64,000 nt of DNA, from NCBI GenBank assembly GCA_016707075.1, contig JADJII010000002.1:1-64000 (forward strand), in the 5' to 3' direction. How positions within the stretch are numbered: position 1 is the first letter of the stretch; each line of letters starts with the position of its first letter. Source of the DNA: Egaibacter danicus. Its GTDB lineage: Bacteria > Pseudomonadota > Gammaproteobacteria > Burkholderiales > Burkholderiaceae_C. The notes below the pieces were generated by a model. The model did no database searches, had not been told where the DNA came from, and worked only from the letters and a program-made list of their open reading frames with translations. Made by a program: the position numbers and the translations under genes. Below are positions 50,487 through 59,996 of this stretch, one piece after another.

Positions 50487-52515
50487 GTGAGCGGTAAAGA
50501 CGCGCTGGTTGTTTTCACCCCGTCCGGGCGGCGTGGCCGCTTTCCTGTGGGCACGCCGGTTCTGCAGGCAGCCCGCTCGCTGGGTGTGGATATTGATTCA
50601 GTGTGTGGCGGCCGTGGTATTTGCGGGCGTTGCCAGGTTCTGGTGTCGGAAGGCGAGTTTGCGAAGCATGGGCTGGTTTCGCGTGCTGAAAACCTCTCGC
50701 CCGTCTCACCTGTTGAGCAGACTTATTGCAGTACCCAGCCCATGGATGCCGGTCGCAGGCTTTCATGTTCCACGCAGGTTCTCGGCGACGTGGTGATTGA
50801 CGTGCCCTCCAGCAGTCAGGTACACAAGCAGGTTGTGCGCAAAGAGGCGGAGGCACACGACGTTGAACTGGATCCGTTGATTCGCCTGCATTTTGTGGAA
50901 GTGCAGCAACCGGATATGCATGACCCCTCCGGTGACTTGCGCCGTCTGGAAGATGCACTGGAATTTGAATGGCGGCTGACCGATTTGGCCTGCGACGTGA
51001 TTGTGTTGCAGCAGCTACAAACGGCCTTGCGGCAGGGTGACTGGAAAGTGACGGTTGCCGTGCATGCCGGTCAGCAAATCATGGCTGTGGCCCGGTTTTC
51101 GTGAGCACGCCTATGGCTTGGCTATTGACGTTGGCTCCACAACCATTGCCGCGCATCTATGCCATCTGGCCTCGGGTGAAGTGGTGGCGTCGGCTGGTGT
51201 GATGAACCCTCAAATCCGGTTTGGTGAGGATTTGATGAGCCGTGTTTCCTACGTGATGATGAATCCGGGTGGCGAGAAGGAAATGACCGCTGCAGTCCGC
51301 GCCGCCTTGAATGATTTGGCAGCCGAGGTGTCCCGACAGGCGGGCATCGTGCCGCAAGACATTCTGGAAGCCACCTTCGTCGGCAATCCCATCATGCATC
51401 ACCTGCTGTTGGGCATCAATCCGGTCGAGCTGGGCGGTGCGCCCTTTGCGCTGGCGACGGATCGGGCCATCACCCTGTGGGCGGTAGAAATCGACTTTGC
51501 CATTCACCGCAATGCCCGTATCTACGTGCTGCCCTGCATCGCTGGGCACGTGGGCGCCGACACGGCTGGTGTGATATTGGCCGAACGCCCTGATTTGTCA
51601 GACAAGATTACCTTGCTGGTGGATGTGGGTACCAACGCTGAAATCGTGTTGGGAAACAACCAGCGCCTGCTCGCGTGTTCCAGCCCTACAGGGCCCGCTT
51701 TTGAAGGCGCCCAGATCAGTTGCGGGCAGCGGGCTGCTCCCGGAGCTATTGAGCGCGTGCGTATCGATTCGCAAACCCTGGAGCCCCGTTTCAAGGTCAT
51801 CGGCTGTGACCTGTGGTCTGATGATCCGGGCTTTGCACAGGCAACGGCAGGAACTGGTGTGACGGGTGTTTGCGGCTCCGGCATCATTGAAGTGCTTGCC
51901 GAAATGTACCTGGCCGGCATCATCCTGCATGACGGCACCATCAATGGCGCCATGGTGGCCCGCAATCCACGTATCCAGGCTGATGGGCGTACCTTTTCAT
52001 ATGAGCTATATCCGGCCACGGGTTCCGCGCCTGCTTTGAAGGTCATGCAGAACGACGTTCGGGCCATTCAGCTGGGCAAGGCGGCGCTATACGCTGGCGT
52101 GCGCCTGCTCATGGAGCGGATGGGCGTGGAGAAGGTGGACCGGATCCGGTTGGCGGGTGCATTTGGCAGTCATATCGATGTCAAGTACGCCATGGTTCTG
52201 GGCATGATTCCCGACTGCGCGCTGGATCAGGTCAGCTCTGCCGGAAACGCCGCCGGAACTGGCGCGCGTATCGCACTGCTGGACCAGCGGTCCCGCCGTA
52301 ATATTGAACAACTGGTGCGCCGCGTCGAAAAAATTGAAACAGCGGTGGAGCCGCGCTTCCAGGAGTTTTTTGTTGAAGCAATGGCGATCCCGCATCTGAC
52401 GGCGCCTTTCGAGCGACTGCGTGAAGTCGTGTCATTGCCGGAGCGCGTGGTGATCAGTTCAGAAGCCAGTACGCGGGGTCGCCGCGCTTCACGTCGTGAA
52501 ACCAAATCCGGGTAA
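50487..52515 (+). pseudogene. Corrinoid reductive activator, RACo-like (frameshifted)
   Basis: Starts at GTG 50487 with AGGAG upstream. Frame one holds a 2Fe-2S ferredoxin domain (VCGGRGICGRCQVLV near 35-50) and linker; frame two holds the ASKHA ATPase domain (GLAIDVGSTTIAAHLCHLAS, VDVGTNAEIVLG, FEGAQISCGQRAAPGAIERV, LAGAFGSHIDVKYAMVLGMI). The shift is at about 51087-51092; adding two bases (TG) in GCTGTGGCC restores AVWPGFREHAYGL and a 676-residue protein of normal size. RACo proteins use ATP to reduce inactive Co(II) corrinoid to Co(I). Either the gene is broken or two bases were lost in sequencing. Confidence 0.88.
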
Positions 52516-52634
52516 ATACCGTGAATAAAACAGCGTCCATTGCGCATTTGCAGCCGCAGTCTGTTCACAATGAGGTCTGTGGGTAGGAGTCTTGCGTTGA
52601 GTCAGTCATTTTTTATCAGCAACAAGGAGTCAGC

Positions 52635-53579
52635 ATGAAATTGAGTATGAAACGGGTTGGTATCGTTGCCGCTTTGGCAGCCCTGAGTGCCCAGAGTGCG
52701 TTGGCAGATGATGCCAGTTGCAAAACCGTTCGGTTTGCAGATGTGGGTTGGAGCGACATTGCTGCTACCACTGGTATGGCATCCGTGGTGCTTGAAGGGC
52801 TTGGCTACAAGCCGACCGTGACAATCGCTTCCATACCCATCGCCTTCGCCGGCATGAAAAAGAAACAGATTGATGTGTTTCTGGGTTACTGGAACCCTTC
52901 CATGACGCCCCAAATCGAGCCCTTCGTGAAAGCTGGTGACATCAAGGTACTGGAGACCCCGAACCTGGTGGGCGCGAAATACACACTGGCTGTCCCCACG
53001 TACCTGTATGACAAGGGCCTCAAGACTTTCGCTGACATTGCCAAGTTCGAAAAAGATCTGGGTGGCAAGATTTATGGCATCGAACCAGGTAACGACGGCA
53101 ATGCGCTGATTGCCGGAATGATCAAGGACAACAAGTTTGGCTTGAAGAGCTTCAAAATGGTGGAGTCTTCCGAGGCGGGCATGCTGGTCGAAGCCCAGCG
53201 CGCTGCCAAAGCCCAGAAAGCCATCGTTTTCCTGGGTTGGGAACCGCATCCCATGAACGTGCAGATGAAAATGAGCTATCTGCAGGGAGGTGACGACATA
53301 TTTGGCCCCAACCTGGGTGAGGCCAAGGTGTATACCGCCATCCCTCCTTCCTATGAAACGCGTTGCCCCAATGTGGCGACCTTCCTGAAGAACCTTCAAT
53401 TCACGACGGATATGGAAAACCAGGTGATGGTTCCCATTCTGGAAAAAGTGAAGCCCAATGTGGCCGCCCGAAACTTCCTCAAGAAAAACCCGGCCGTGCT
53501 GGACAAATGGCTTAACGGCGTTAAAACCCTTGACGGTAAAGACGGTGCAGCCGCTGTCAAAGGCGCGTTGAAAGTCTGA
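52635..53579 (+). CDS. choX: Choline ABC transporter periplasmic binding protein
   Basis: 314 residues with a signal peptide (MKRVGIVAALAALSAQSALA, cleavage before DDASC). CKTVRFADVGWSDIAATTGM near residue 29 and VFLGYWNPSMTP near 83 match ChoX, where Trp and Tyr residues form the aromatic cage for the trimethylammonium group; FLGWEPHPMNVQMK near 200 adds another Trp. AAGGAG precedes the ATG. Placed 9 kb from choVW but within the same locus, and followed by a strong terminator. Confidence 0.9.
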   Translation: MKLSMKRVGIVAALAALSAQSALADDASCKTVRFADVGWSDIAATTGMASVVLEGLGYKPTVTIASIPIAFAGMKKKQIDVFLGYWNPSMTPQIEPFVKAGDIKVLETPNLVGAKYTLAVPTYLYDKGLKTFADIAKFEKDLGGKIYGIEPGNDGNALIAGMIKDNKFGLKSFKMVESSEAGMLVEAQRAAKAQKAIVFLGWEPHPMNVQMKMSYLQGGDDIFGPNLGEAKVYTAIPPSYETRCPNVATFLKNLQFTTDMENQVMVPILEKVKPNVAARNFLKKNPAVLDKWLNGVKTLDGKDGAAAVKGALKV

Positions 53580-53642
53580 TCTCAGACGATCACACCGCGG
53601 CACGCGTCTGGTGTGCAGCGGTTCGCACTGGATGCGAGGCCG

Positions 53643-53679
53643 ACTGCGGCTCAACCCTGTTGAGCCGCAGTGGTTTTTT
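53643..53679 (+). terminator. Rho-independent terminator after choX
   Basis: ACTGCGGCTCAA and TTGAGCCGCAGT form a perfect 12-bp stem with a CCCTG loop, followed by GGTTTTTT. It ends the choX transcript, so betB-betA-pchP-bmt must have its own promoter or be read through. Confidence 0.92.
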
Positions 53680-53713
53680 ATGAACACGAATTTGCAGGTA
53701 GAACGGGGTATGT

Positions 53714-55174
53714 ATGACTGAGATGACCGTAACAAGTTTTGTTGACGGGAAACCACTGCGTGGAGGGGGCGATCGATTTGAGACCATCAATCCGGCCACC
53801 GGCAAGGCGTTGGCCAGTGTTTACGACGCCGTAGCGGTTGATGTGGAAGCGGCGGTTGCAGCAGCCCAGCGCGGGTTCGAGATCTGGTCAGCCATGACCG
53901 GTACCGAGCGCGGACGTATTCTTCATCGCGCAGCACAACTGTTGCGGTCGCGCAATGAAGAATTGGCTGCCCTCGAAGTTCAGGACTGCGGAAAGCCGCT
54001 GCAGGAAGCGCTGGTGGTGGATGTGCACAGCGGCGCAGACTGCATCGAATACTTCGCCGGTGCTGCAGCCACGCTGGCAGGGGCCCAATATCCGCTGAAG
54101 AATGCATTCGCCTATACGCGGCGCGAACCACTGGGCGTTTGCGTGGGTATCGGGGCCTGGAACTATCCCCTGCAAATTGCCTGCTGGAAATCAGCCCCTG
54201 CGCTGGCGGCAGGCAATGCAATGATTTTCAAGCCTTCAGAACTCACGCCGGTCACTGCACTCAAGCTGGCCGAGATTTATCTGGAAGCAGGGGTCCCATC
54301 AGGTGTATTCAATGTCTTGCAAGGTCGGGGCACAACCGGCGCCTTGCTGGCTGCTCATCCCGGCGTGGCCAAAGTTTCGGTTACCGGCTCAGTACCCACT
54401 GGTAAAAAGGTGATGCAAACGGCTGCCGGCACGTTGAAGCGCGTCACCATGGAGCTTGGTGGCAAATCACCGCTGATCATCTTTGATGACGCGGACATGG
54501 AGCAGGCAGTTGCCGCGGCGATGATGGGCAACTTCTATACCCAGGGCGAGGTTTGCACGAATTGCACCCGCGTGTTTGTCCAGCGTGGGCTTGCGGACCG
54601 GTTTCTTGCCAGACTGCATGAGCGCACCGCATTGTTGCGGGTTGGCGATCCGATGGATACCGTTACGGAAGTGGGTGCGCTGATTTCCGCCGCCCATACA
54701 GACAAGGTACTGGACTACATTGCCAGTGGCGTAGCCGAAGGGGCAACCCTGTCTTATGGCGGGAAGCGGGTTGACGTGTCTGGTCTTCCCGATGGCAATT
54801 TTGTTGCCCCCACGATTTTTTCCAATTGCCGCGACGACATGCGAATTGTTCGTGAGGAAATCTTTGGCCCGGTTCTGTCCATGCTGGTTTTCGACGATGA
54901 GGCCGAAGTGATCTCACGTGCCAACGCGTCGCGTTTCGGACTCGCGGCGGGTGTTTTCACGCGAGACATTGCGCGCGGCCATCGCGTGGCCGCGCGCCTG
55001 AAGGCCGGCATCTGCTGGATCAACAACTACAACGTAACCCCGATTGAAATGCCGTTTGGCGGCGCGGGTGAGTCGGGTATAGGGCATGAAAACAGCATGG
55101 TGGCCATGGACCACTACACCCAGCTGAAGACGGTTTATGTTGAATTGGGCGAAGTGGCTTGCGGCTATCGCTGA
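53714..55174 (+). CDS. betB: Betaine-aldehyde dehydrogenase
   Basis: 486 residues. GIGAWNYPLQIACWKSAPAL near residue 147, VTGSVPTGKKV near 225, catalytic Glu in MELGGKSPLIIFDDAD near 250 and catalytic Cys in GEVCTNCTRVFV near 283 mark it as BetB-type aldehyde dehydrogenase. It oxidises betaine aldehyde to glycine betaine with NAD(P). ATG 53714 fits the family; an overlapping ATG four bases earlier is in another frame. It is followed after 12 bases by betA. Confidence 0.95.
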   Translation: MTEMTVTSFVDGKPLRGGGDRFETINPATGKALASVYDAVAVDVEAAVAAAQRGFEIWSAMTGTERGRILHRAAQLLRSRNEELAALEVQDCGKPLQEALVVDVHSGADCIEYFAGAAATLAGAQYPLKNAFAYTRREPLGVCVGIGAWNYPLQIACWKSAPALAAGNAMIFKPSELTPVTALKLAEIYLEAGVPSGVFNVLQGRGTTGALLAAHPGVAKVSVTGSVPTGKKVMQTAAGTLKRVTMELGGKSPLIIFDDADMEQAVAAAMMGNFYTQGEVCTNCTRVFVQRGLADRFLARLHERTALLRVGDPMDTVTEVGALISAAHTDKVLDYIASGVAEGATLSYGGKRVDVSGLPDGNFVAPTIFSNCRDDMRIVREEIFGPVLSMLVFDDEAEVISRANASRFGLAAGVFTRDIARGHRVAARLKAGICWINNYNVTPIEMPFGGAGESGIGHENSMVAMDHYTQLKTVYVELGEVACGYR

Positions 55175-55186
55175 AGACGGGTGGAT

Positions 55187-56855
55187 ATGAAGAACGAAGA
55201 GTTTGACTACATCATTGTGGGCGCCGGCTCGGCCGGCTGCGTGCTGGCGAACCGGTTGACTGAAGACGAAAATGTGCGCGTTTTACTGCTGGAAGCGGGC
55301 GACGGGGACAAGAGCATCTTCATCCACATGCCTTCGGCGCTGGCCTATCCGATGGCCAATGAAAAATACACATGGCTGTACGAATCGGAGCCGGAGCCCT
55401 TCATGAACCAGCGCCGGATTCATTGTCCACGCGGCCGCGTCATTGGTGGTTCATCGTCCATCAATGGCATGGTTTATATCCGCGGCCATTCGCAGGACTA
55501 TGACGGCTGGGCCTCGCGGGCAGGTCTTGAAAACTGGACCTACGCAGATTGCCTGCCGTATTTCCGCAAGGCCGAGACACGCGCAAAGGGGGGCGATCTT
55601 TATCGCGGCGACTCAGGCCCTCTGCACGTCAGCACCGGAGCTTGTCGAAATCCGCTGTACAACGCGTTCATTGAGGCGGGCAAGCAGGCTGGTTACCCCT
55701 ACACCGAAGACATGAACGGGTATCAACAAGAAGGCCTAGGCCCCATGGACATGACTGTCCACAAGGGGCGACGCTGGAGTACCGCCATGGCGTATCTGCG
55801 TCCGGCACTCACGCGCAAGAACCTCAAACTTCAGACACGCAGCCTCGTGACCCATGTCACGTTTGAAGGGTCTGCCGGTGCGCCGCGCGCCGTGGGTGTG
55901 GAGGTGTCCCATGGCGGGCAGCTGCAGCAACTGCGTGCGACCCGCGAGGTCATCCTGTCGGGCGGAGCCATCAATTCGCCTCAACTTCTCCAGCTCTGGC
56001 ATCGGGAACCCGAATGAATTGAAGGCCCTGGGTATCGCGGTAACGGCCCCGCTGAAAGGCGTCGGCGAAAACCTGCAGGATCACATGGAGACCTATGTGC
56101 AGTACGCGTGCACGGAACCCATCACCCTTTACTCCGCCCTGAATCCGCTGGTGAAGCTGCGGATCGGCGTTGAATGGCTGCTGTTTGGAACAGGATTGGG
56201 TGCCACCAACCATTTTGAATCAGGCGGCTTTATCCGCAGCGAGGCTGGCGTCAAGCACCCCGATCTGCAGTACCACTTTTTGCCGATGGCGGTGCGCTAC
56301 GATGGCAAGGCGCCAGCAACCTGTCACGGTTTTCAGGCCCACGTAGGTCCCATGCGGCCGACCAGCCGTGGCGACGTGAAGCTGCGCGACAGCCAGCCGA
56401 CTACTCCGCCCGTCATCCGGTTCAACTACATGAGTACCGAACAGGATCGCAAGGAAATGCGGGCCGGTATCCGCTTGACACGGGAGATATTTGCCCAGAC
56501 CGCGTTTGACCGTTTCCGCGGTGAGGAGCTGTCACCGGGGCCAGGCGTGCAAACGGATGCCCAGATTGACGAGCACATCCGTGCCAACGCCGAAACCGCA
56601 TACCACCCATCCTGTACCTGCCGCATGGGCACGGACGACATGGCAGTCACCGACCATGAGGGCCGGGTGCACGGCGTGCAAAACCTGCGCGTGGTCGATG
56701 CATCCATCATGCCCGATGTGGTGAGTGGCAACCTGAATGTGCCGACAATCATGATGGCCGAGAAGCTGGCTGATGCCATACGTGGCCGCACGCCGTTGCC
56801 ACGGTCAGGCGCGCCTTCGTACATTCATCCCAACTACCTGACGCAGCAGCGCTGA
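55187..56855 (+). pseudogene. betA: Choline dehydrogenase (frameshifted)
   Basis: GMC flavoenzyme. Frame one has the FAD motif DYIIVGAGSAGCVLANRL, PRGRVIGGSSSINGMVYIRG near 80 and ILSGGAINSPQLLQL near 268; frame two continues SGIGNPNELKALGIAVTAPL, YHPSCTCRMG (active-site His) and LRVVDASIMPDVVSGNLNVP to 56855. The shift is at about 55990-55996; restoring CT in CAGCTCTGGC gives QLLQLSGIG and a 556-residue protein, the normal BetA size. It would oxidise choline to betaine aldehyde at the membrane. Slippage in a CT repeat, or a sequencing error, is the likely cause. Confidence 0.92.
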
Positions 56856-56859
56856 CACC

Positions 56860-57855
56860 ATGGCTGTGCAACTCAGGTATTGGCCCGAAGACGTAGCCAG
56901 GCAGCTTGATCAACTCATCCGAGCCAACGCCCACAGCGGCTCGTTTGCCATCTTTGACGCGGACAACACCTCGTATCAACACGATCTGGTGGGTGCGTTG
57001 TTGCCCTTCATGGAGATGCGGGGCGTACTGACGCGGGAGACGATGAACCCGTCGCTCAAACTGATCCCGTTCAAGGACAGCGCCACGCATTCCGAGACCT
57101 TGCACAGCTATTACCTGCGCCTGGGCGATATTGACGACCAGGTGGGCTACCCGTGGGCATCGCAGATTTTTTCCGGATTCACACTGAAGGAATTGAAAGT
57201 CCATCTGGACGACCTGCTGGCCTGGGGCAAACCCATTCCTGCCGAATACTTGGTGGGCGACGAGGTTCAGATCATGCTGGTGCATGCGCCCCGGCTGCTG
57301 CGGGGCCAGCAGGAGTTGTACAACACGCTGATGCGCAACGGCATCGACGTGTTTGTGGTCAGTGCCGCCAGTGAAGAACTGGTCCGCATGGTGCTGGCCG
57401 ATCCTCAGTACGGCTACAACGTGAAGCCAGAAAACGTCGTGGGTGTCTCCTTGCTGCTCAAGGACCGGCAGGCAGGCACGGTCACCACCGCGCGCAAGCT
57501 GATTGCCGAAAACCAATACCAACCTCACAACCTGCTGGACCACGAGTTGACCTCTGCACTGTGGGCGCCCATGCCCTGGTATGAAGGCAAGCAGGCGGCC
57601 ATCCACACCTATGTCCACCCCTGGAAGAAGCCGATTTTGGTGGCAGGCGACACGCCTGATAGCGATGGCCCGATGCTGTTTCGCGCGCCCGATGTGGAGC
57701 AGGGTGCCCTGCGGCTCTTCGTTTCGCGCAAAGACAGTGCACTGGATAAAATGAAGTCCTTGCAGGCGCGGCATGCAGCCGATCAATTGGCGCATGGCCT
57801 GCCCATCACCGCAGACCGCAACTGGCTGGTGGTGACGCCAGAGCAAATTCAATAA
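56860..57855 (+). CDS. Phosphorylcholine phosphatase-like HAD protein
   Basis: 331 residues. The HAD nucleophile motif is IFDADNTSYQHD (Asp33), with VVSAASEELVRMV near 168 and GDTPDSDGPML near 265 as the later HAD motifs. Size and motifs match PchP of Pseudomonas, which releases choline from phosphorylcholine; that enzyme is periplasmic, whereas no signal peptide is evident here. Four bases separate it from betA and 11 from bmt, so it is part of the operon. Confidence 0.82.
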   Translation: MAVQLRYWPEDVARQLDQLIRANAHSGSFAIFDADNTSYQHDLVGALLPFMEMRGVLTRETMNPSLKLIPFKDSATHSETLHSYYLRLGDIDDQVGYPWASQIFSGFTLKELKVHLDDLLAWGKPIPAEYLVGDEVQIMLVHAPRLLRGQQELYNTLMRNGIDVFVVSAASEELVRMVLADPQYGYNVKPENVVGVSLLLKDRQAGTVTTARKLIAENQYQPHNLLDHELTSALWAPMPWYEGKQAAIHTYVHPWKKPILVAGDTPDSDGPMLFRAPDVEQGALRLFVSRKDSALDKMKSLQARHAADQLAHGLPITADRNWLVVTPEQIQ

Positions 57856-57866
57856 CCACTCACCCC

Positions 57867-58952
57867 ATGACCACAACAACCTCTTCACCGTCCAATCGAT
57901 TCACCCGGCTGCTGGCATCACGTCCCTGGCTGCTGGCCGACGGCGCCACCGGCAGCAACCTGTTCGATGTGGGGCTGATGTCGGGTGATGCGCCGGAGTT
58001 GTGGAACACCGAGCAGCCGGATCGCATTGCCAACTTGCACCGCAGCTTTGTGGATGCCGGTGCCGACATCATCCTGACCAATAGTTTTGGCGGAACAAGG
58101 TATCGGCTGAAATTGCACAAGGCGGAAGATCGCGTGGCCGAGTTGAATGAGGCCGCCTCACGAATTGCCCGACAGGTTGCTGATGCTGCAGGCCGCGAGG
58201 TGGTAGTGGCGGGCAGCATGGGCCCCACCGGCGAAATCATGGAGCCTATTGGCCCACTCACCTTTGATCAGGCCAAGGGAGCCTTTGCCGAGCAGGCGCG
58301 CAGCCTGAAGGCGGGCGGCGCCGACGTGCTGTGGATCGAGACCATGTCTTCCCGCGAAGAGGTGGAAGCCGCCGTTGCAGGTGCTGGCACCGTGGGCCTG
58401 CCCATCGTCTGCACGCTGAGCTTTGACACCAATGGCCGCACGATGATGGGCATCTCGCCCAGCGACTTCGCGGGCATCGAAAAATCACTGGTGCCGAAGC
58501 TGGCCGCCTGTGGCACGAACTGCGGCGTGGGCGCGTCCGAAGTGGTGGCATGCATCCACAACCTGGCCACCGCCATGGGCCCGGACGTGGTGCTGGTAGC
58601 CAAGGGCAACTGCGGCATTCCGCAGTATGTGGACGGCGCCATTTGCTACAACGGCACACCAGAGCTGATGGCCATCTATGCGCGCATGGCGCTGGACGCC
58701 GGTGCTCGCATCATCGGCGGGTGCTGTGGCACGTCGCCCAAGCATTTGCGCGCCATGCGGGATGCGCTGGACGCGCACACCAAAGGCGCCGCACCCGAGC
58801 TGGAAACCATCGTGAGCACTTTGGGCGAAGTGTCCACCGGTGCGCGGGCACAGTGGGGCGGTGAGCTGAGCCGCGCAGGCGGCGCGGCGGCGGGTGCGAA
58901 CCTCAAACGCGGCAGTGGCCGGCGGTCTGCGGCAGGTTCGTCTGGCGCTTGA
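57867..58952 (+). CDS. bmt: Betaine-homocysteine S-methyltransferase
   Basis: 361 residues of the homocysteine methyltransferase family. LLADGATGSNLFDVGLMSGD near residue 20, ILTNSFGGTRYRL near 70 and the zinc cysteines in GTNCGVGASE near 214 and IIGGCCGTSPKHLRAM near 283 are visible. Close to the Bmt group that uses glycine betaine (or dimethylsulfonioacetate) as methyl donor, consistent with its operon. It would give dimethylglycine and methionine. Genes for dimethylglycine and sarcosine breakdown are not in the window. The C-terminal 40 residues are low-complexity Gly/Ala/Arg. Confidence 0.9.
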   Translation: MTTTTSSPSNRFTRLLASRPWLLADGATGSNLFDVGLMSGDAPELWNTEQPDRIANLHRSFVDAGADIILTNSFGGTRYRLKLHKAEDRVAELNEAASRIARQVADAAGREVVVAGSMGPTGEIMEPIGPLTFDQAKGAFAEQARSLKAGGADVLWIETMSSREEVEAAVAGAGTVGLPIVCTLSFDTNGRTMMGISPSDFAGIEKSLVPKLAACGTNCGVGASEVVACIHNLATAMGPDVVLVAKGNCGIPQYVDGAICYNGTPELMAIYARMALDAGARIIGGCCGTSPKHLRAMRDALDAHTKGAAPELETIVSTLGEVSTGARAQWGGELSRAGGAAAGANLKRGSGRRSAAGSSGA

Positions 58953-58962
58953 GTTTTGAGTG

Positions 58963-59031
58963 GTTACTATGAAAATAGTAGCTACTTACGCATATTCCAT
59001 GAGGACTGAAGGCTGTTTTATGCTTAAAAAC
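58963..59031 (+). repeat. Dispersed repeat copy R12, left flank of low-GC island
   Basis: Forward copy: TACTATGAAAATAGTAGCTA, CTTACGCATATTCCATGAGG, ACTGAAGGCTGTTTTATGCT. It begins 11 bases after bmt. Confidence 0.88.
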
Positions 59032-59072
59032 ACAAGGTTTGGGCGTGGGATTCGAGGCTTGGGCCCGTTCTA

Positions 59073-59276
59073 TTGAACTCTCCTCAAACGATGACAGTTT
59101 TGTCTTTGCTGCATCTGGCGGCGGTAGATGAAGTCATTGGTTGGCGGACTCAGGTCGACGCGGCATTCAGCGCAGCGGCATCAAGGAGGAGGCCAAAGGC
59201 CGGGGGACAGCCGCGGAAGTATCCGCCCCAGTGGCATCGGCCCGCACGTGCCAAGCCCCGCCAGAAGGTGTCATGA
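59073..59276 (+). other. Unassigned stretch with a 67-codon frame
   Basis: The 267 bases between repeat R12 and the nucleotidyltransferase gene hold only this frame (MNSPQTMTVLSLLHLAAVDE onwards), without a ribosome-binding site or recognisable family. It may be debris from an older gene; I see no other structure in it. Confidence 0.2.
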
Positions 59277-59298
59277 ATATCGCAACGCTCAATAGAAG

Positions 59299-59829
59299 CT
59301 ATATGACATGTTGTTTGAGGCGCTCAATATCTTTGACGTGCTTTTCTCTCTGGGCTTCTGTGGCGCTAATTGCTTGTTCCTTCATTTGAATGAGCGAGGC
59401 TACCGATGCAAGTCGAATGGGAATACTGAAAAGCTTTGCATCCACTGCATCCTTGTCAACTTCCGAATACGTTAGCCCCTCATTTTTGGGTGTGAGGAGT
59501 TCGGCGTAATAAATATGCTTCAGAGGTACTTGGAGTCCAGGTTGTGTGAAAGAAGCAGCTGAGTAACCGCTCATGTGTAGCCCGTTAAGGGCCTGAGAAA
59601 TACGTGCTGAATTCTCGGGTGTGGGGTTCACTAGAAGATCCATGTCGTCTGCTTGACGATCAGAACAATACCAAGCTACGGCCAAGCCACCGATAACAAT
59701 GAACTCCACTTCACTAACCTTGAAGACACGAATAAGCTCTTCATTTGCCCCGAAGTGGGTGAGCGTGTCGCCGATCCTGTTCATGTCAGATGGATTGATA
59801 TAAAAGTCGACCCGTCCGTGTATCGACAT
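59299..59829 (-). CDS. Nucleotidyltransferase-fold protein
   Basis: 176 residues. VEFIVIGGLAVAWYCSDRQA near residue 42 and DDMDLLVNP near 62 form the G-G-x..D-x-D motif of the MNT-type nucleotidyltransferase superfamily, seen in toxin-antitoxin and resistance proteins. No partner HEPN gene is adjacent. Base composition is clearly AT-richer than its neighbours, and the gene sits between two direct copies of the dispersed repeat, so it was probably acquired. No Shine-Dalgarno sequence marks the start; ATG 59784 is an alternative. Confidence 0.7.
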   Translation of the reverse strand: MSIHGRVDFYINPSDMNRIGDTLTHFGANEELIRVFKVSEVEFIVIGGLAVAWYCSDRQADDMDLLVNPTPENSARISQALNGLHMSGYSAASFTQPGLQVPLKHIYYAELLTPKNEGLTYSEVDKDAVDAKLFSIPIRLASVASLIQMKEQAISATEAQREKHVKDIERLKQHVI

Positions 59830-59927
59830 TCGATTTTGGTGAAATTCGCATAGTTGCCATGCATAGACATAATTTTTCTCGTAACTCTCAATGTTTGATA
59901 TTTACGGTTATTTCGAACGTTTTGGTA

Positions 59928-59996
59928 GTCATTAGCTATATATTCAATAGCTACTTACGCATATTCCACAAGGGCTAGAGGCCTAAAAAATGCCTA
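59928..59996 (+). repeat. Dispersed repeat copy R13, supplying the CocE stop codon
   Basis: Forward copy: TATATTCAATAGCTACTTAC, GCATATTCCACAAGGGCTAG, AGGCCTAAAAAATGCCTAA. The terminal CTA (59994-59996) is the TAG stop of the hydrolase gene on the minus strand, as with R8 and the LysR gene. Confidence 0.9.
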
